Assembly (NCBI RefSeq): GCF_027111255.2
Contig: NZ_CP114285.2
Location: 124,001-188,000, forward strand
DNA length: 64,000 nucleotides
Direction of reading: 5' to 3'
DNA from: Flavobacterium flavigenum
Lineage (GTDB): Bacteria > Bacteroidota > Bacteroidia > Flavobacteriales > Flavobacteriaceae
Below the pieces are notes generated by a model. It was not told the DNA's origin, did no database searches, and saw only the letters and a list, made by a program, of their open reading frames with translations. Both the position numbers and the translations under genes were made by a program. Positions 34,832 through 44,971 of the stretch are shown here, one piece after another. Numbering within the stretch: position 1 is the first letter of the stretch; every line of letters starts with the position of its first letter.

Positions 34832-37800
34832 TTAATCATCATTTGCATCTTTTTTTTTCAGATTCTCTTCCATATATAGTTTTGGTGACATACCGTAAAA
34901 CTGCTTAAAGCTTGTTGAGAATTTAGAAACATTAGAAAAACCCACTAAATATGCTACTTCAGAAATATTAGTTTGTTTGGAAGCTAATAATTCCCCGGCT
35001 TGTTTTAATCTTATATTTCGAATTAGATCTCTCGAAGACTGATTCGTAAGCTCTTTTAATTTTCTATGAAGATGTACACGGCTAATACCAATTTCATTGG
35101 CAATCATTTCTACATTCAGGTCAGTGTTGCTTAGATTATTATTAATAAAATTCATTATTTTCATGATCAGTTTCTCATCAGCTGATTCCATTGTGATTTT
35201 TTTTATTTTATCATCCTGACTCTGATTTCCGCTAAAATTGTTTTTTAACAAATCTCTGGTTCTAATAAGATTTACAACAGTTTTTTTCAATATTTCCATA
35301 TTAAACGGTTTGGTAATATAGGAGTCAGCACCTATATCAAGTCCTTCTAACTGATTATGATCATGCGATTGGGCTGTTAGTAGTATAATTGGAATATGAT
35401 TGATATTTATATTTTTCTTTACTTTCCTACAAAATGTAATACCATCCATCACAGGCATTTTAACATCACTTATAATAAGGTCAAAAGGCTCTTTTAGAAC
35501 CAGCTCTAAAGCTTCTTTTCCATTATGGCTGGTAAGGATTTTGTAATAAACAGCTAATTCTTTAAAAATATAGTCTCTGATTTCTTCATTATCATCAACA
35601 ACCAAAATTTTTCTTTTACCAGCAGTACTGGCGCTACAATGCTCCTGAGGCTCTTCTAATGCAATAGAAGGTGTATTTTTTTGAAAGTCAGTAATTTTTG
35701 TTTTTTTGTTTTTATATTCTAAATCTTCTTTTATCTGATCTTCTCTTATTGGAATGGTAATAATAAATCGGCATCCGGAATTTTGAGGATTATTTTCAAC
35801 AAAGATTGTTCCACCATGAAGTTCTACAATAGATCTTGTTAAGTGCAAACCAATACCAGTGCCTTCGGAATGTTGCTTTCTACCATTTTTAGACTGATAA
35901 AATCTATCAAATATTTTTGCTATGTCTTTTTCATTTATTCCATTCCCATTATCAGAAATAGTCACAGTAAATGTTGACAAAGATTTATCCTGGATATCAG
36001 GGAAATTATTTTCTTCTATAAAAACATCAATCCTTCCATCATTAGGTACAAACTTAACAGCATTTGAAATTACATTTTGTATTATTCGGTCAAAATATTT
36101 AGGGTCAACCCCGGCGAATAATTCTGGTATTTTATAATGTAATTCTAACTGGATATTTTTTTCCTGAAGCTGTTCTTCAAATAAAAGAATAACTTCGCGG
36201 ATAGAAGCTATAATATCTGTTTTTTTAAAGTTTAAAGAAAATTGCCCCTGGTCAATTTTTCGTACATCCATTACCTGATTAACAAGCTGTAGGATTTTCT
36301 CTGAATTGCGGTACATGACCTGGTACCATTTCTGTCTTGTAATGTCCTCATCTGAATTTATTAATTTTAGTAAAGGATTTATAACTAGTGATATTGGTGA
36401 TTTTATATCATGAGCAATATTAGTTAAAAACTGCAATTTAGCCTCGTTTATCTGCTTGTTTTGCAAATGTTCCTGAATTTTCTTTTGAGCTAATTTTCTT
36501 TGTTTAATCTGTACAGATACAAAATATAGAATTGCTAAAAAAAGTAGCCCATACAAACATTTTAGCCAAAATGAAAAGTACCAGACCGGGTGTATAGTAA
36601 TGGTAAGGGGGCGTACGCTTGTATATTTACCATAGAGTTCTGCTTTTACTTTAAAATTATATGTACCTGGTTCCAGATTATCAAATGTAACTGTATTAAC
36701 CCCTTGCTGTAATTTGTTCCATTTATTTTTTTCCAGAGAATAGAAATAAGTAACATTTTGCTGATTAGTAAAATCCAGCGTAGAAAATTCTATACTGAAT
36801 GAATTATCATCATAACTCAAATTTACTGATTTGGCATCTATAAGAGCACTGTTGACAATTTCAAACTGATCTGATTTCATCCCTTTTTTAACAGATTTAT
36901 CCTGAATATAAAAACCAGTAATATACACATTGGAGCTCTTGGTGCTGTATGTTATTTTTTCTGGATTGAAATAGGTTACTCCTTTCATACCTCCAAAAAT
37001 AATTTCTCCATTTTTTTTATCAAGAAATGAAGCATTTTTACTGAATTCATTCCCCTGCAGACCATCGTTAAAATAAAAATTTGAAAATTTTTTGCTTTTG
37101 GAATTGAATTTGGAGATGCCGTGATTTGTGCTCAGCCACAGATTATTATTTTTATCCCTTTCTATAGCACATATAATGTTACTTGGCAGATTATTATCAA
37201 TAGTATAAGTCACTGTATTTTTTCCATCTTTTGGTTGATAAATAAGACCTTCTGATGTTCCTATCCATAAATTTCCCTTAGTATCCTCATTTATAGAATA
37301 AATAATTTTTTGTGGAAGCATATGATTTACACCTCCTTTTTTAATGTAATTTTTGGTTTTGAGATCCAGACAATATAATCCATCATAAGTTCCCACGTAG
37401 AGCCTGTTGTTTTGCGCAGGCAGAATACAATTGACATACTGGTTTCCTAAGACGTTTTTATGGTCTTTTGCATTTGAATCATTATTGACCACTTCGTTAG
37501 TATTCAAATTCATAGAAAAAAGACCACCTCCGAGTGAACCAATCCAGAGATTTTTATTATGGTCTTCGGTAATTGTAAAGATGCTTTTTACAGGTTTGTT
37601 TTCCCGATCAAATAGTATATCTACAAAATCAAATTTATTTGTACTTCGATTAAGTTTAGCAAGTCCATTCATATAAGTACCAATCCATAAATTACCGTTT
37701 GAATCCTCAAATACACACATAACGGTCAATCTCTTAGCTCCTTTATAATGATATTGTTTTTTGTTATCTGCAGAAATACCATATAAGCCGTCTCCATCTG

Positions 37801-38923
37801 TACCAACCCACAATATTCCTTTTCTATCTTTATGCACAGCCAATACACAGCTCGAACCAATAATATTGTTGGACAATGACTGATAGCCTAGATAATTGAA
37901 ATTATTTTCTTTAGGAGGTAGTAGCAATATCCCTTTCTGATACAGTCCCATCCATAAGTTTCCAGATTTGTCCTCAATAATAGAATGGATTTTTGACATC
38001 GAAAAATCAAAATTGGAGACATTAAAATTGGCCATTGTTATTTTTTTTTCTATTGGGTCATATACATGAAGCCCCATTCCGTCTGTACCAATTAATACTT
38101 TATTGTTTTTATCTAAAAAAAGTTTTTTTACAGGCAATGAAACTGAAGGATTATAAGATATAAATTTTTTTTCCTCTCTATTATATACATAAAGCCCATG
38201 GTTGAGTGTTCCCACAAAAAGATTTCCATTTTTGTCTTCGCAAATACTGGAAGTATTATCAGTATGCTCTTTTGATAGAAAGACTTGTTCAGCAGTGTTA
38301 TCAGGTCTAACCTTCCATAACCCGCGATCTTGTGATAAAATCCATAAATTTCTTTTTTTATCTTCATAGATTTCATGGATCATATATGTGGGAATAGGCA
38401 TTTTTATGGGCATAGCAACCATTCTTTGTTTTTTAAAATCAATTTTAAAAATTCCATAACCAGATGTCCCAACCAATACTTCTCCATTTTTTCTATGTAG
38501 CATACAGCTTACATGTGGCGACATTTTCGTAACAGTATTATCTGTTATTAAGATATTACTAAAAGAGTCTGTAGCATGATTGTAAACCTGTAAGCCGTTG
38601 ATGAATCCAAAAAATAAGTTTTTATTTCTGTCTTCAAAAATTGTTTTGACGTAATTATTTAAAACAGAGCCAGGATTATTTTTTATGTGCTTATAAGTGA
38701 TAAATTTTGCACCGTCATATCTGTTTAATCCATCTTCAGAAGCAATCCAAATATAACCTTTACTATCTTGATAAATGCTGTTTATTAAACTGCTTGACAA
38801 TTGCGAATCTGAAGTGTAAAGTTTACCGGACTGAGATCTTAAACCAACAGGTATTAGTAAAAGAATTAGGATTATAATTTTTAGAGTTTTCAAAATAAAT
38901 GAGAATATTAAACTTATGATCAA
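34832..38923 (-). CDS. Hybrid two-component system regulator of the xylan PUL
   Basis: 1363 residues in one chain. A signal or anchor segment (about 1-30) precedes a periplasmic double beta-propeller of Reg_prop repeats (many copies of the NLWIGT and GLYVYN type). Next come a Y_Y_Y domain, a membrane helix (about 780-803) and a HisKA domain with His838 in NIAHDIKSP. The HATPase region carries NAVKFVPNDG, DNGNGINEKD and GTGIGLHL. A receiver domain follows with Asp1153 in ISDVKMPVMDG, then a C-terminal AraC-type helix-turn-helix (NEIGISRVHLHRKL and VGFSNVSKFSTSFKQFYGMSP). Such proteins sense an oligosaccharide in the periplasm and activate nearby PUL operons. The gene lies between two operons that carry the same upstream site. 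Confidence 0.95.
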   Translation of the reverse strand: MIISLIFSFILKTLKIIILILLLIPVGLRSQSGKLYTSDSQLSSSLINSIYQDSKGYIWIASEDGLNRYDGAKFITYKHIKNNPGSVLNNYVKTIFEDRNKNLFFGFINGLQVYNHATDSFSNILITDNTVTKMSPHVSCMLHRKNGEVLVGTSGYGIFKIDFKKQRMVAMPIKMPIPTYMIHEIYEDKKRNLWILSQDRGLWKVRPDNTAEQVFLSKEHTDNTSSICEDKNGNLFVGTLNHGLYVYNREEKKFISYNPSVSLPVKKLFLDKNNKVLIGTDGMGLHVYDPIEKKITMANFNVSNFDFSMSKIHSIIEDKSGNLWMGLYQKGILLLPPKENNFNYLGYQSLSNNIIGSSCVLAVHKDRKGILWVGTDGDGLYGISADNKKQYHYKGAKRLTVMCVFEDSNGNLWIGTYMNGLAKLNRSTNKFDFVDILFDRENKPVKSIFTITEDHNKNLWIGSLGGGLFSMNLNTNEVVNNDSNAKDHKNVLGNQYVNCILPAQNNRLYVGTYDGLYCLDLKTKNYIKKGGVNHMLPQKIIYSINEDTKGNLWIGTSEGLIYQPKDGKNTVTYTIDNNLPSNIICAIERDKNNNLWLSTNHGISKFNSKSKKFSNFYFNDGLQGNEFSKNASFLDKKNGEIIFGGMKGVTYFNPEKITYSTKSSNVYITGFYIQDKSVKKGMKSDQFEIVNSALIDAKSVNLSYDDNSFSIEFSTLDFTNQQNVTYFYSLEKNKWNKLQQGVNTVTFDNLEPGTYNFKVKAELYGKYTSVRPLTITIHPVWYFSFWLKCLYGLLFLAILYFVSVQIKQRKLAQKKIQEHLQNKQINEAKLQFLTNIAHDIKSPISLVINPLLKLINSDEDITRQKWYQVMYRNSEKILQLVNQVMDVRKIDQGQFSLNFKKTDIIASIREVILLFEEQLQEKNIQLELHYKIPELFAGVDPKYFDRIIQNVISNAVKFVPNDGRIDVFIEENNFPDIQDKSLSTFTVTISDNGNGINEKDIAKIFDRFYQSKNGRKQHSEGTGIGLHLTRSIVELHGGTIFVENNPQNSGCRFIITIPIREDQIKEDLEYKNKKTKITDFQKNTPSIALEEPQEHCSASTAGKRKILVVDDNEEIRDYIFKELAVYYKILTSHNGKEALELVLKEPFDLIISDVKMPVMDGITFCRKVKKNININHIPIILLTAQSHDHNQLEGLDIGADSYITKPFNMEILKKTVVNLIRTRDLLKNNFSGNQSQDDKIKKITMESADEKLIMKIMNFINNNLSNTDLNVEMIANEIGISRVHLHRKLKELTNQSSRDLIRNIRLKQAGELLASKQTNISEVAYLVGFSNVSKFSTSFKQFYGMSPKLYMEENLKKKDANDD

Positions 38924-39449
38924 AAACGACTAACTGTAATTTTTATATCACTTTTTAGTATGAATTATAAATTTTAGACTGTAATTACTTTTTTATATTG
39001 AGAATTTTAATGGCAGAAAAGCCGGCAGTAATAATTTAAAAATGAGTTCCTATGTAAAAAATAAACTAACATAATGCTTCTGTTTTAGATAGAAATTGAG
39101 TAACAGTAAACTTTAAAAAATTATTTGTATTTTAATTAATTTACTTCAACACAAGTTTATGTGATTTTATTTTAATCAGCAAATTTATTTTTTAAATTAT
39201 TTCAAATATTTTATATTTGAAATAATTTTTTACGGTATTTAATTTAAATAAATTAAAAAAAAAGTTGTTTTATTGAAAATAATTTAAAATCATCTAATAA
39301 ATGTATAAAACACACTTAAATAACTTGGTTTTTCTTCTTATTTATTGAAAATTTCATAAATATTTAGGATTAATATTTATATAAAAATTGATGCAGAAAA
39401 GTTTTATAATATAAAAATTGGTATAAGTTTTATCGTTTTCCTACTATTT
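38924..39449. other. Upstream region of the regulator gene
   Basis: 526 very AT-rich bases between the start of the hybrid regulator (minus strand) and the shared operator at 39450. It must contain the regulator's promoter, but I found no TAnnTTTG on the minus strand. TTTAAATTATTTCAAATATT near 39192 is partly palindromic with the following sequence. No gene is visible. Confidence 0.4.
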
Positions 39450-39516
39450 TGTAACGTAGTGTAAATAATCTGATACATTAAAATAAGTGAATTTTATTTT
39501 TTTAAAATATTTTTAC
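39450..39516 (+). promoter_or_regulatory. Shared 29-base operator and TTTTAC element of the GH95 operon
   Basis: 39450-39478 begins TGTAACGTAGTGTAAA, identical to the first 16 bases of the site at 21277, and matches 9 of the following 13. The half-sites TGTAAC, TGTAAA and TGATAC start at bases 1, 11 and 22. TTTTTAC ends at 39516, its A being 65 bases from the operator start, exactly as before the xus operon. The GH95 start is 322 bases further on, with a terminator-like hairpin in between. The two matching sites define a probable two-operon regulon for the hybrid regulator. Confidence 0.6.
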
Positions 39517-39652
39517 CTTAAGCTTTTTCATATTCTAACATAAATCATTTATTCAAATTTTAAGACTGTTAGCGAGTAAATCTATCACAGGTAAATTAGA
39601 TGAGTTTAATAGTGCATTTAGTGCTTGGAATATGATTTTTCCGATTGCAACT

Positions 39653-39684
39653 AATGCCCGTGTTAGTCCGGGCATTTTTTTTAT
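39653..39684 (+). terminator. Terminator hairpin inside the GH95 leader
   Basis: AATGCCCG (39653-39660) pairs perfectly with CGGGCATT (39669-39676) around an 8-base loop and is followed by a run of T residues. It is GC-rich in an otherwise AT-rich leader. It sits about 140-170 bases downstream of the operator/TTTTAC element and 117 bases before the GH95 start, on the coding strand. Any transcript from the operator-linked promoter must cross it, so it may give a short leader RNA or an attenuation point. Confidence 0.7.
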
Positions 39685-39800
39685 TATATGTAGAGTTCTG
39701 TAAATATTAGAAATACTGTCTTGATTATGAATTGTATTAAAGTTTCTTGTCTTTTCATTAAATAATTTAGAATGGTGTTAAAAAGATAAAAAAAATATTA

Positions 39801-42266
39801 ATGAAAAAATATTTATTCAATATTTTGCTGTTATTAGGAATTCAGTTATTTGCTCAAAATACGAATCAATTAAAACTTTGGTACAATACACCATCTGGCA
39901 ATGTATGGGAAAATGCATTACCAATAGGTAATGGCTTTTTGGGGGCTATGATATATGGAAATGTTGAAAAAGAAATTTTTCAATTAAATGAAAGTACTGT
40001 CTGGAGCGGAAGTCCAAATAGAAATGATAATCCCAATGCTAAAGGTGCTTTAGATGAAATTAGACAGCTTCTTTTTCAAGGAGAATATAAAAATGCCGAA
40101 AAATTAATAAATGAAAATATAATTACCAGAAAGTCTCATGGACAAATTTTTCAGCCTGTTGGAAACATAGAGATAAGTTTTGCAAATCAACAAAATTATA
40201 CAGATTATTATCGTGAGTTAGATATTGAAAAAGCAATAGCAAAAACAAGTTATAAAGTAAATGGAATCGTTTATACCCGTGAAGCATTTACATCTTTTCC
40301 TGACAGGGTTTTAGCAATAAAATTTTCTGCTGATAAGCCAGGGCAGTTATCATTTGTAGCTGGGTTTACATCTGGCCACCATAAGCAAAAAATAACTAGT
40401 AATGGAAATAAAGAACTTTCGCTTTCCGGAACTACAAGCGATCATGAGGGTATTGAAGGAAAGGTTAAATTTAATGCACTTGCTAAATTTAAAGTAGATG
40501 GGGGAAGCATAAAAACGGTCGATAATTTGATAAAAGTTGAGAATGCAAATTCAGTTGTGATATATGTTTCTGTTGCAACCAATTTTATTAATTATAATGA
40601 CATAAGCGCAAATGAAAATGAACTGGCAAAGTCTTTTCTGAATATTGCAGCCAACAAAAGTTTTGATAAAATGAGAACAGCGCATATCGCTGCATATCAA
40701 AAATATTTTAAAAGGGTTAAATTGGATTTAGGAATTTCAGAAGCATCTAAGTTGCCGACAGATCAGCGACTGGCTAATTTTAGAAAAGTTTTAGATCCGT
40801 CTTTTGTGACTTTGTATTATCAATATGGCAGATATTTACTAATCTCATCTTCACAACCAGGTGGACAGCCTGCAAATCTTCAGGGTATCTGGAATCATAG
40901 TATGAGACCTGCCTGGGATAGTAAATATACCATCAACATCAATACAGAGATGAATTATTGGCCAGCAGAAAAAACAAATCTGTCAGAGATGCATCAGCCA
41001 TTATTAAAGATGGTTCATGAACTTTCTGAAACAGGAAAAGAAACAGCAATGGTTATGTATGGTTCCCGAGGATGGATGGCGCATCATAATACCGATATAT
41101 GGAGAATTAATGGAGCAGTTGACGGAGCAACCTGGGGAGTATGGAATGCAGGAGGAGGCTGGCTAAGTCAGCATTTGTGGGAACATTATTTATATACAGG
41201 GGATAAGAAGTATCTTGAATCTGTATATGAAGTATTAAAAGGTGCTGCAATGTTTTATTCAGATTTTTTAGTAAAAGATCCAAAAAACGGATGGCTCGTT
41301 GTGGCTCCGGGAAATTCTCCTGAAAATTCACCCGCTGCACATCAGGGTTCAGCAATGACAGTCGGTTCTACTATGGATAATCAAATAGTTTTTGATGTAT
41401 TTAGTTCTGTAATACAGGCTTCGGCTGTGTTAAAAAAGGATAAGGAGTTTGCTGATAGTTTATTGGTGATGAGAGGATTACTTCCTCCTATGCAGATAGG
41501 AAGACATAATCAGCTACAGGAATGGCTCGACGATGTTGATGATCCAAAAGATAATCATAGACATATTTCGCATTTATATGGACTGTATCCTTCCAGTCAA
41601 ATTTCTGCTTACAGAACTCCTGAACTTTTTGCAGCAGCAAAAAATACTTTAATGCAAAGAGGAGATGTGTCTACTGGATGGAGTATGGGATGGAAAGTAA
41701 ACTGGTGGGCTAAAATGCAGGATGGAAATCATGCTTATAAATTGATTAAAGATCAATTAACACCATTAGGAGTAAACGAAGGAGGAGGAACATATAACAA
41801 TCTTTTTGATGCACATCCGCCATTTCAGATAGATGGTAATTTTGGCTGTACCTCAGGAATTACCGAAATGCTGATGCAAAGCTCAGATGGTTCGGTTCAT
41901 TTACTTCCTGCTTTACCAGATGCTTTAAAAGAATATGGTGAAATAAATGGTTTAATTGCGCGTGGCGGTTTTCAAATAACAAATATGAAATGGAAAAATG
42001 CAAAATTGGTTGCAGTAACTATCCATTCTAAGCTTGGAGGAAATTTACGATTAAGAACTCCAAATGAAATTGTTTTAAAAGGCAATCACGATTTAAAAAA
42101 AGCTTCTGGGGTAAATCCTAATGCTTTTTATCAAGTTGAAGAAATCAAAAATCCAATTATTTCTAAAGAATCTAATCTGGAGCTATTAAATATAAAGCCA
42201 ACATATTTGTATGATTTAAACACAACAAAAGGTAAAAATTATACATTTCTAATTAAAGAATTATAA
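39801..42266 (+). CDS. GH95 alpha-1,2-L-fucosidase or alpha-L-galactosidase
   Basis: 821 residues with a Sec signal ending LFAQ. GH95 landmarks include LWYNTPSGNVWENALPIGNG, FQLNESTVWSGSP and NINTEMNYWPAE. In that last motif Asn379 and Asn381 match the paired asparagines of the bifidobacterial AfcA active site. SPENS follows with Glu508, which fits the acid, and then DAHPPFQIDGNFG. The family is inverting and acts on alpha-1,2-linked L-fucose; some members in xylan PULs prefer alpha-L-galactose, which differs only at C6. Since this gene opens an operon of xylan side-chain enzymes, L-galactose caps on complex arabinoxylans are a plausible substrate. Sequence alone does not decide. Confidence 0.9.
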   Translation: MKKYLFNILLLLGIQLFAQNTNQLKLWYNTPSGNVWENALPIGNGFLGAMIYGNVEKEIFQLNESTVWSGSPNRNDNPNAKGALDEIRQLLFQGEYKNAEKLINENIITRKSHGQIFQPVGNIEISFANQQNYTDYYRELDIEKAIAKTSYKVNGIVYTREAFTSFPDRVLAIKFSADKPGQLSFVAGFTSGHHKQKITSNGNKELSLSGTTSDHEGIEGKVKFNALAKFKVDGGSIKTVDNLIKVENANSVVIYVSVATNFINYNDISANENELAKSFLNIAANKSFDKMRTAHIAAYQKYFKRVKLDLGISEASKLPTDQRLANFRKVLDPSFVTLYYQYGRYLLISSSQPGGQPANLQGIWNHSMRPAWDSKYTININTEMNYWPAEKTNLSEMHQPLLKMVHELSETGKETAMVMYGSRGWMAHHNTDIWRINGAVDGATWGVWNAGGGWLSQHLWEHYLYTGDKKYLESVYEVLKGAAMFYSDFLVKDPKNGWLVVAPGNSPENSPAAHQGSAMTVGSTMDNQIVFDVFSSVIQASAVLKKDKEFADSLLVMRGLLPPMQIGRHNQLQEWLDDVDDPKDNHRHISHLYGLYPSSQISAYRTPELFAAAKNTLMQRGDVSTGWSMGWKVNWWAKMQDGNHAYKLIKDQLTPLGVNEGGGTYNNLFDAHPPFQIDGNFGCTSGITEMLMQSSDGSVHLLPALPDALKEYGEINGLIARGGFQITNMKWKNAKLVAVTIHSKLGGNLRLRTPNEIVLKGNHDLKKASGVNPNAFYQVEEIKNPIISKESNLELLNIKPTYLYDLNTTKGKNYTFLIKEL

Positions 42267-42269
42267 AAG

Positions 42270-42308
42270 TGCTGCATTTTTTACTATAATTTTTTAGCAG
42301 CATTTTAT
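42270..42308 (+). terminator. Weak terminator-like hairpin after the GH95 gene
   Basis: TGCTGC (42270-42275) pairs with GCAGCA (42297-42302) over a 21-base AT-rich loop, followed by TTTTATT. The short stem suggests partial termination or none before the GH31 gene, which starts 75 bases on. Confidence 0.3.
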
Positions 42309-42376
42309 TATATGAAAAATAATAACATTGAGGAATTATAGCATCTGTAAAGTTGAATAATTAAAAAAATATAACT

Positions 42377-44971
42377 ATGTTTTTTAAGGGAAAATTTATT
42401 GCTTCTATATTCTTAATTCTGCTATTCAGTTTTAAGAATGTAAATCATAATTATACTATACATAGTGACCATCTTTCAATTCCTTTAAAAGAAGGAACGC
42501 TAAATATTATTCCTATTGCAGATAATTCTGTTAGGATACAAATAAGCAAAGAAAGTATTAAAGAAGATCAGGAATTGATTCTTGTTAATAAATTAGTGAC
42601 GCCCATTTTTAAGGTTTTGGAAAGTAAAAATGAGATTGTGCTAAAGACAAAAAGAATAGTTGTCTTATTTGACAAAGAGACGGAAGCACTTACATTCAAG
42701 GATCATAAAGGGAATGTATTTTTGAGCGAAAAAGCAAATAGCAGAAAAATGCTCCCAAGTACTATAAATGCTAATCGATGTTTTGTGGTTGAACAAAGTT
42801 TCGATTCGCTGGAAAATGAATCCCTTTTTGGATTAGGACAATTTCAGGATGGTCATTATGATTTAAAGAACATTAGCCGAAAACTTACACAAGTCAATAC
42901 GCAGATCGCAATACCCTTTTTATATTCAAGTAAAGGGTATGGTATTCTTTGGCACCAATATGGAATTACAGAGTTTAATCCAAATGATAATTTGATTTCA
43001 TTAACTAAAAACGAAAAAACTTCGGATGATAATAAAGAAGTTGAGTTAACAACAACATCGGGAACTCAGAAAATCTCTCAAAAACAGGCACTATATTTTG
43101 GAAAATTTAATGTAGAAAAGGAAGGACAATATTCAATTATGCTGGATTTGGGTGATATGGATAGCCGACATCTTTTAATTATTGATGGTAAAACGATTAT
43201 TGATCAATCTAATTTATGGTTGCCACCAACGGTTAGTGAGTTAACTAATCTAAAAGCGGGAGAGCATTCTGTCCAGATAGTCTGCAATGCATCAAATGTG
43301 CCGAAGTTAGCTTTTAGAAAAACTGATAACTCAACAACTTTTCGTTCCATCAATGCTAAATTATTAGATTACGTAGTTTTTAAGGGAAAAGATGCAGATG
43401 AGGTAATTCATACATATAGGAACATTTCAGGGCAGGCACCGATGTTGCCATTATGGGCTTATGGTTTTTGGCAATGCCGTGAACGATATACGTCGAGTGA
43501 ACACTTGATTAATACGGTTAAAGAATTTCGTAAAAGAGAATTACCATTAGATGTAATTGTGCAAGATTGGCAGTATTGGGGAAGCAATGGCTGGGGTGTT
43601 CCGCAATTAGATGAAAAAAATTACCCAAATCCATCAGGTTTTATCAAAAAATTACACGATTTAAATTCTCATTTTGTAATTTCTATATGGTCAAATCCTG
43701 ATAAAAATTCTGAAATAGGTAAACAGTATGTAGAAAACGGAATGTATATTCCTAATACAAAATGGCTCGATTATTTTAATCCTGAAACTGGTAAAGCTTA
43801 TTGGAATACATTAAATGAAAATTTATTTTCAAATGGAGTTGATGGCTGGTGGATGGATGCAACGGAACCAGAAAATGATGCTCTTGCCGGCACTATAACC
43901 AATCAGGGACCTGGTGATTTTTACAGACTTACCTATCCATTATTCGTAAGTAAATCTGTTTACGAAGGACAGCGAAAAACGAATCCTGAAAAGCGTGTGA
44001 CAATTTTAACGCGTTCAGCATTTTCAGGTCAGCAGCGTTTTGGAACCATCAATTGGTCTGGTGATATTGGTGGCACCTGGGATGGTTTTAAAAGACAAAT
44101 TGTTTCCGGAATGAATTTTACTTTGACAGGTATGCCATATTGGACAACTGATATTGGCGGTTTTTTCCGTCCTGGAAATGGACAATACAAAGATGAAAAT
44201 TTCCATGAATTGTTAGCCAGATGGTTTCAATGGGGGGCTTTTAGTACCATATTTAGGATCCATGGATATCAAACAGAAACAGAATCCTGGATGTATGGCC
44301 AGAAAGTAGAAAATAATATGAGGGAAATGCTCAATGTTCGTTACGAATTAATGCCATATATCTATTCTGAAACGTCCAAAATTAAAAATGGCTCCACTTT
44401 TATGAGACCTCTTGTTATGGATTTTCAGAATGATGAAAAAGCGGTAAACCAGCCTTATCAATATATGTTTGGAAAATCGTTTCTTGTTGCTCCTGTTATT
44501 GAACCAGGCATTGCAGATTGGGAAGTTTACTTGCCAAAAGAATCGAAATGGTTTGATTTCTGGACAGGAAAAAGTTTTAGTGGCGGACAAAATGTAAAAG
44601 TACATACACCACTAAATAGAATTCCATTGTTTGTAAAAGCAGGCTCTATAATACCCATAAGTCCTAAAATGCAATACACCAATGAAAAGCAGTGGAATAA
44701 TCTGGAAATTAGAATTTATGAAGGGGCAGATGGCGACTTTACTCTGTATGAAGACGAAGGAGACAATTATAATTATGAAATAGGAGCATATTCTGTCCTT
44801 AAATTTGAATGGAAAAATGCTAAAAAACAACTGATTATAAATGATTTGAATGGAAAATTTAAAGGAATGATAAAAGAGAGAACTTTTAATATTGTTGTCA
44901 TCAATAAAGATGGAATGATACAGAAAGGAAAAATTATATATACTGATAAAAAACAAACTTTAAAATTATGA
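42377..44971 (+). CDS. GH31 glycosidase with an inserted PA14-like domain, probable alpha-xylosidase
   Basis: 864 residues with a Sec-type N-terminus. The GH31 barrel contains the nucleophile Asp494 in WWMDATEPE and the acid/base Asp563 in WSGDIGGTWD, plus the conserved PLWAYGFWQCRERY and VQDWQYWG. An additional beta segment at about 235-325 (ALYFGKFNVEKEGQYSIMLD, then SRHLLIIDGKTIID) resembles the PA14 domain inserted in alpha-xylosidases such as Cellvibrio Xyl31A, where it extends the substrate platform. Alpha-xylosidase activity on alpha-linked xylose side chains is therefore likely, though GH31 also contains alpha-glucosidases. Its stop overlaps the next GH31 start, so the two are translationally coupled. 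The C-terminal part is very similar to that neighbour. Confidence 0.88.
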   Translation: MFFKGKFIASIFLILLFSFKNVNHNYTIHSDHLSIPLKEGTLNIIPIADNSVRIQISKESIKEDQELILVNKLVTPIFKVLESKNEIVLKTKRIVVLFDKETEALTFKDHKGNVFLSEKANSRKMLPSTINANRCFVVEQSFDSLENESLFGLGQFQDGHYDLKNISRKLTQVNTQIAIPFLYSSKGYGILWHQYGITEFNPNDNLISLTKNEKTSDDNKEVELTTTSGTQKISQKQALYFGKFNVEKEGQYSIMLDLGDMDSRHLLIIDGKTIIDQSNLWLPPTVSELTNLKAGEHSVQIVCNASNVPKLAFRKTDNSTTFRSINAKLLDYVVFKGKDADEVIHTYRNISGQAPMLPLWAYGFWQCRERYTSSEHLINTVKEFRKRELPLDVIVQDWQYWGSNGWGVPQLDEKNYPNPSGFIKKLHDLNSHFVISIWSNPDKNSEIGKQYVENGMYIPNTKWLDYFNPETGKAYWNTLNENLFSNGVDGWWMDATEPENDALAGTITNQGPGDFYRLTYPLFVSKSVYEGQRKTNPEKRVTILTRSAFSGQQRFGTINWSGDIGGTWDGFKRQIVSGMNFTLTGMPYWTTDIGGFFRPGNGQYKDENFHELLARWFQWGAFSTIFRIHGYQTETESWMYGQKVENNMREMLNVRYELMPYIYSETSKIKNGSTFMRPLVMDFQNDEKAVNQPYQYMFGKSFLVAPVIEPGIADWEVYLPKESKWFDFWTGKSFSGGQNVKVHTPLNRIPLFVKAGSIIPISPKMQYTNEKQWNNLEIRIYEGADGDFTLYEDEGDNYNYEIGAYSVLKFEWKNAKKQLIINDLNGKFKGMIKERTFNIVVINKDGMIQKGKIIYTDKKQTLKL

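Noticed and set aside
39190..39260. Palindromic AT stretch in the regulator's upstream region
   Set aside because: Low-complexity A/T sequence; symmetry is no better than expected for such composition.
44612..44956. Long minus-strand frame inside the first GH31 gene (and a similar one at 47077-47298)
   Set aside because: Shadow of the repeated C-terminal coding sequence; both strands stay open because of codon bias, and no start region exists.
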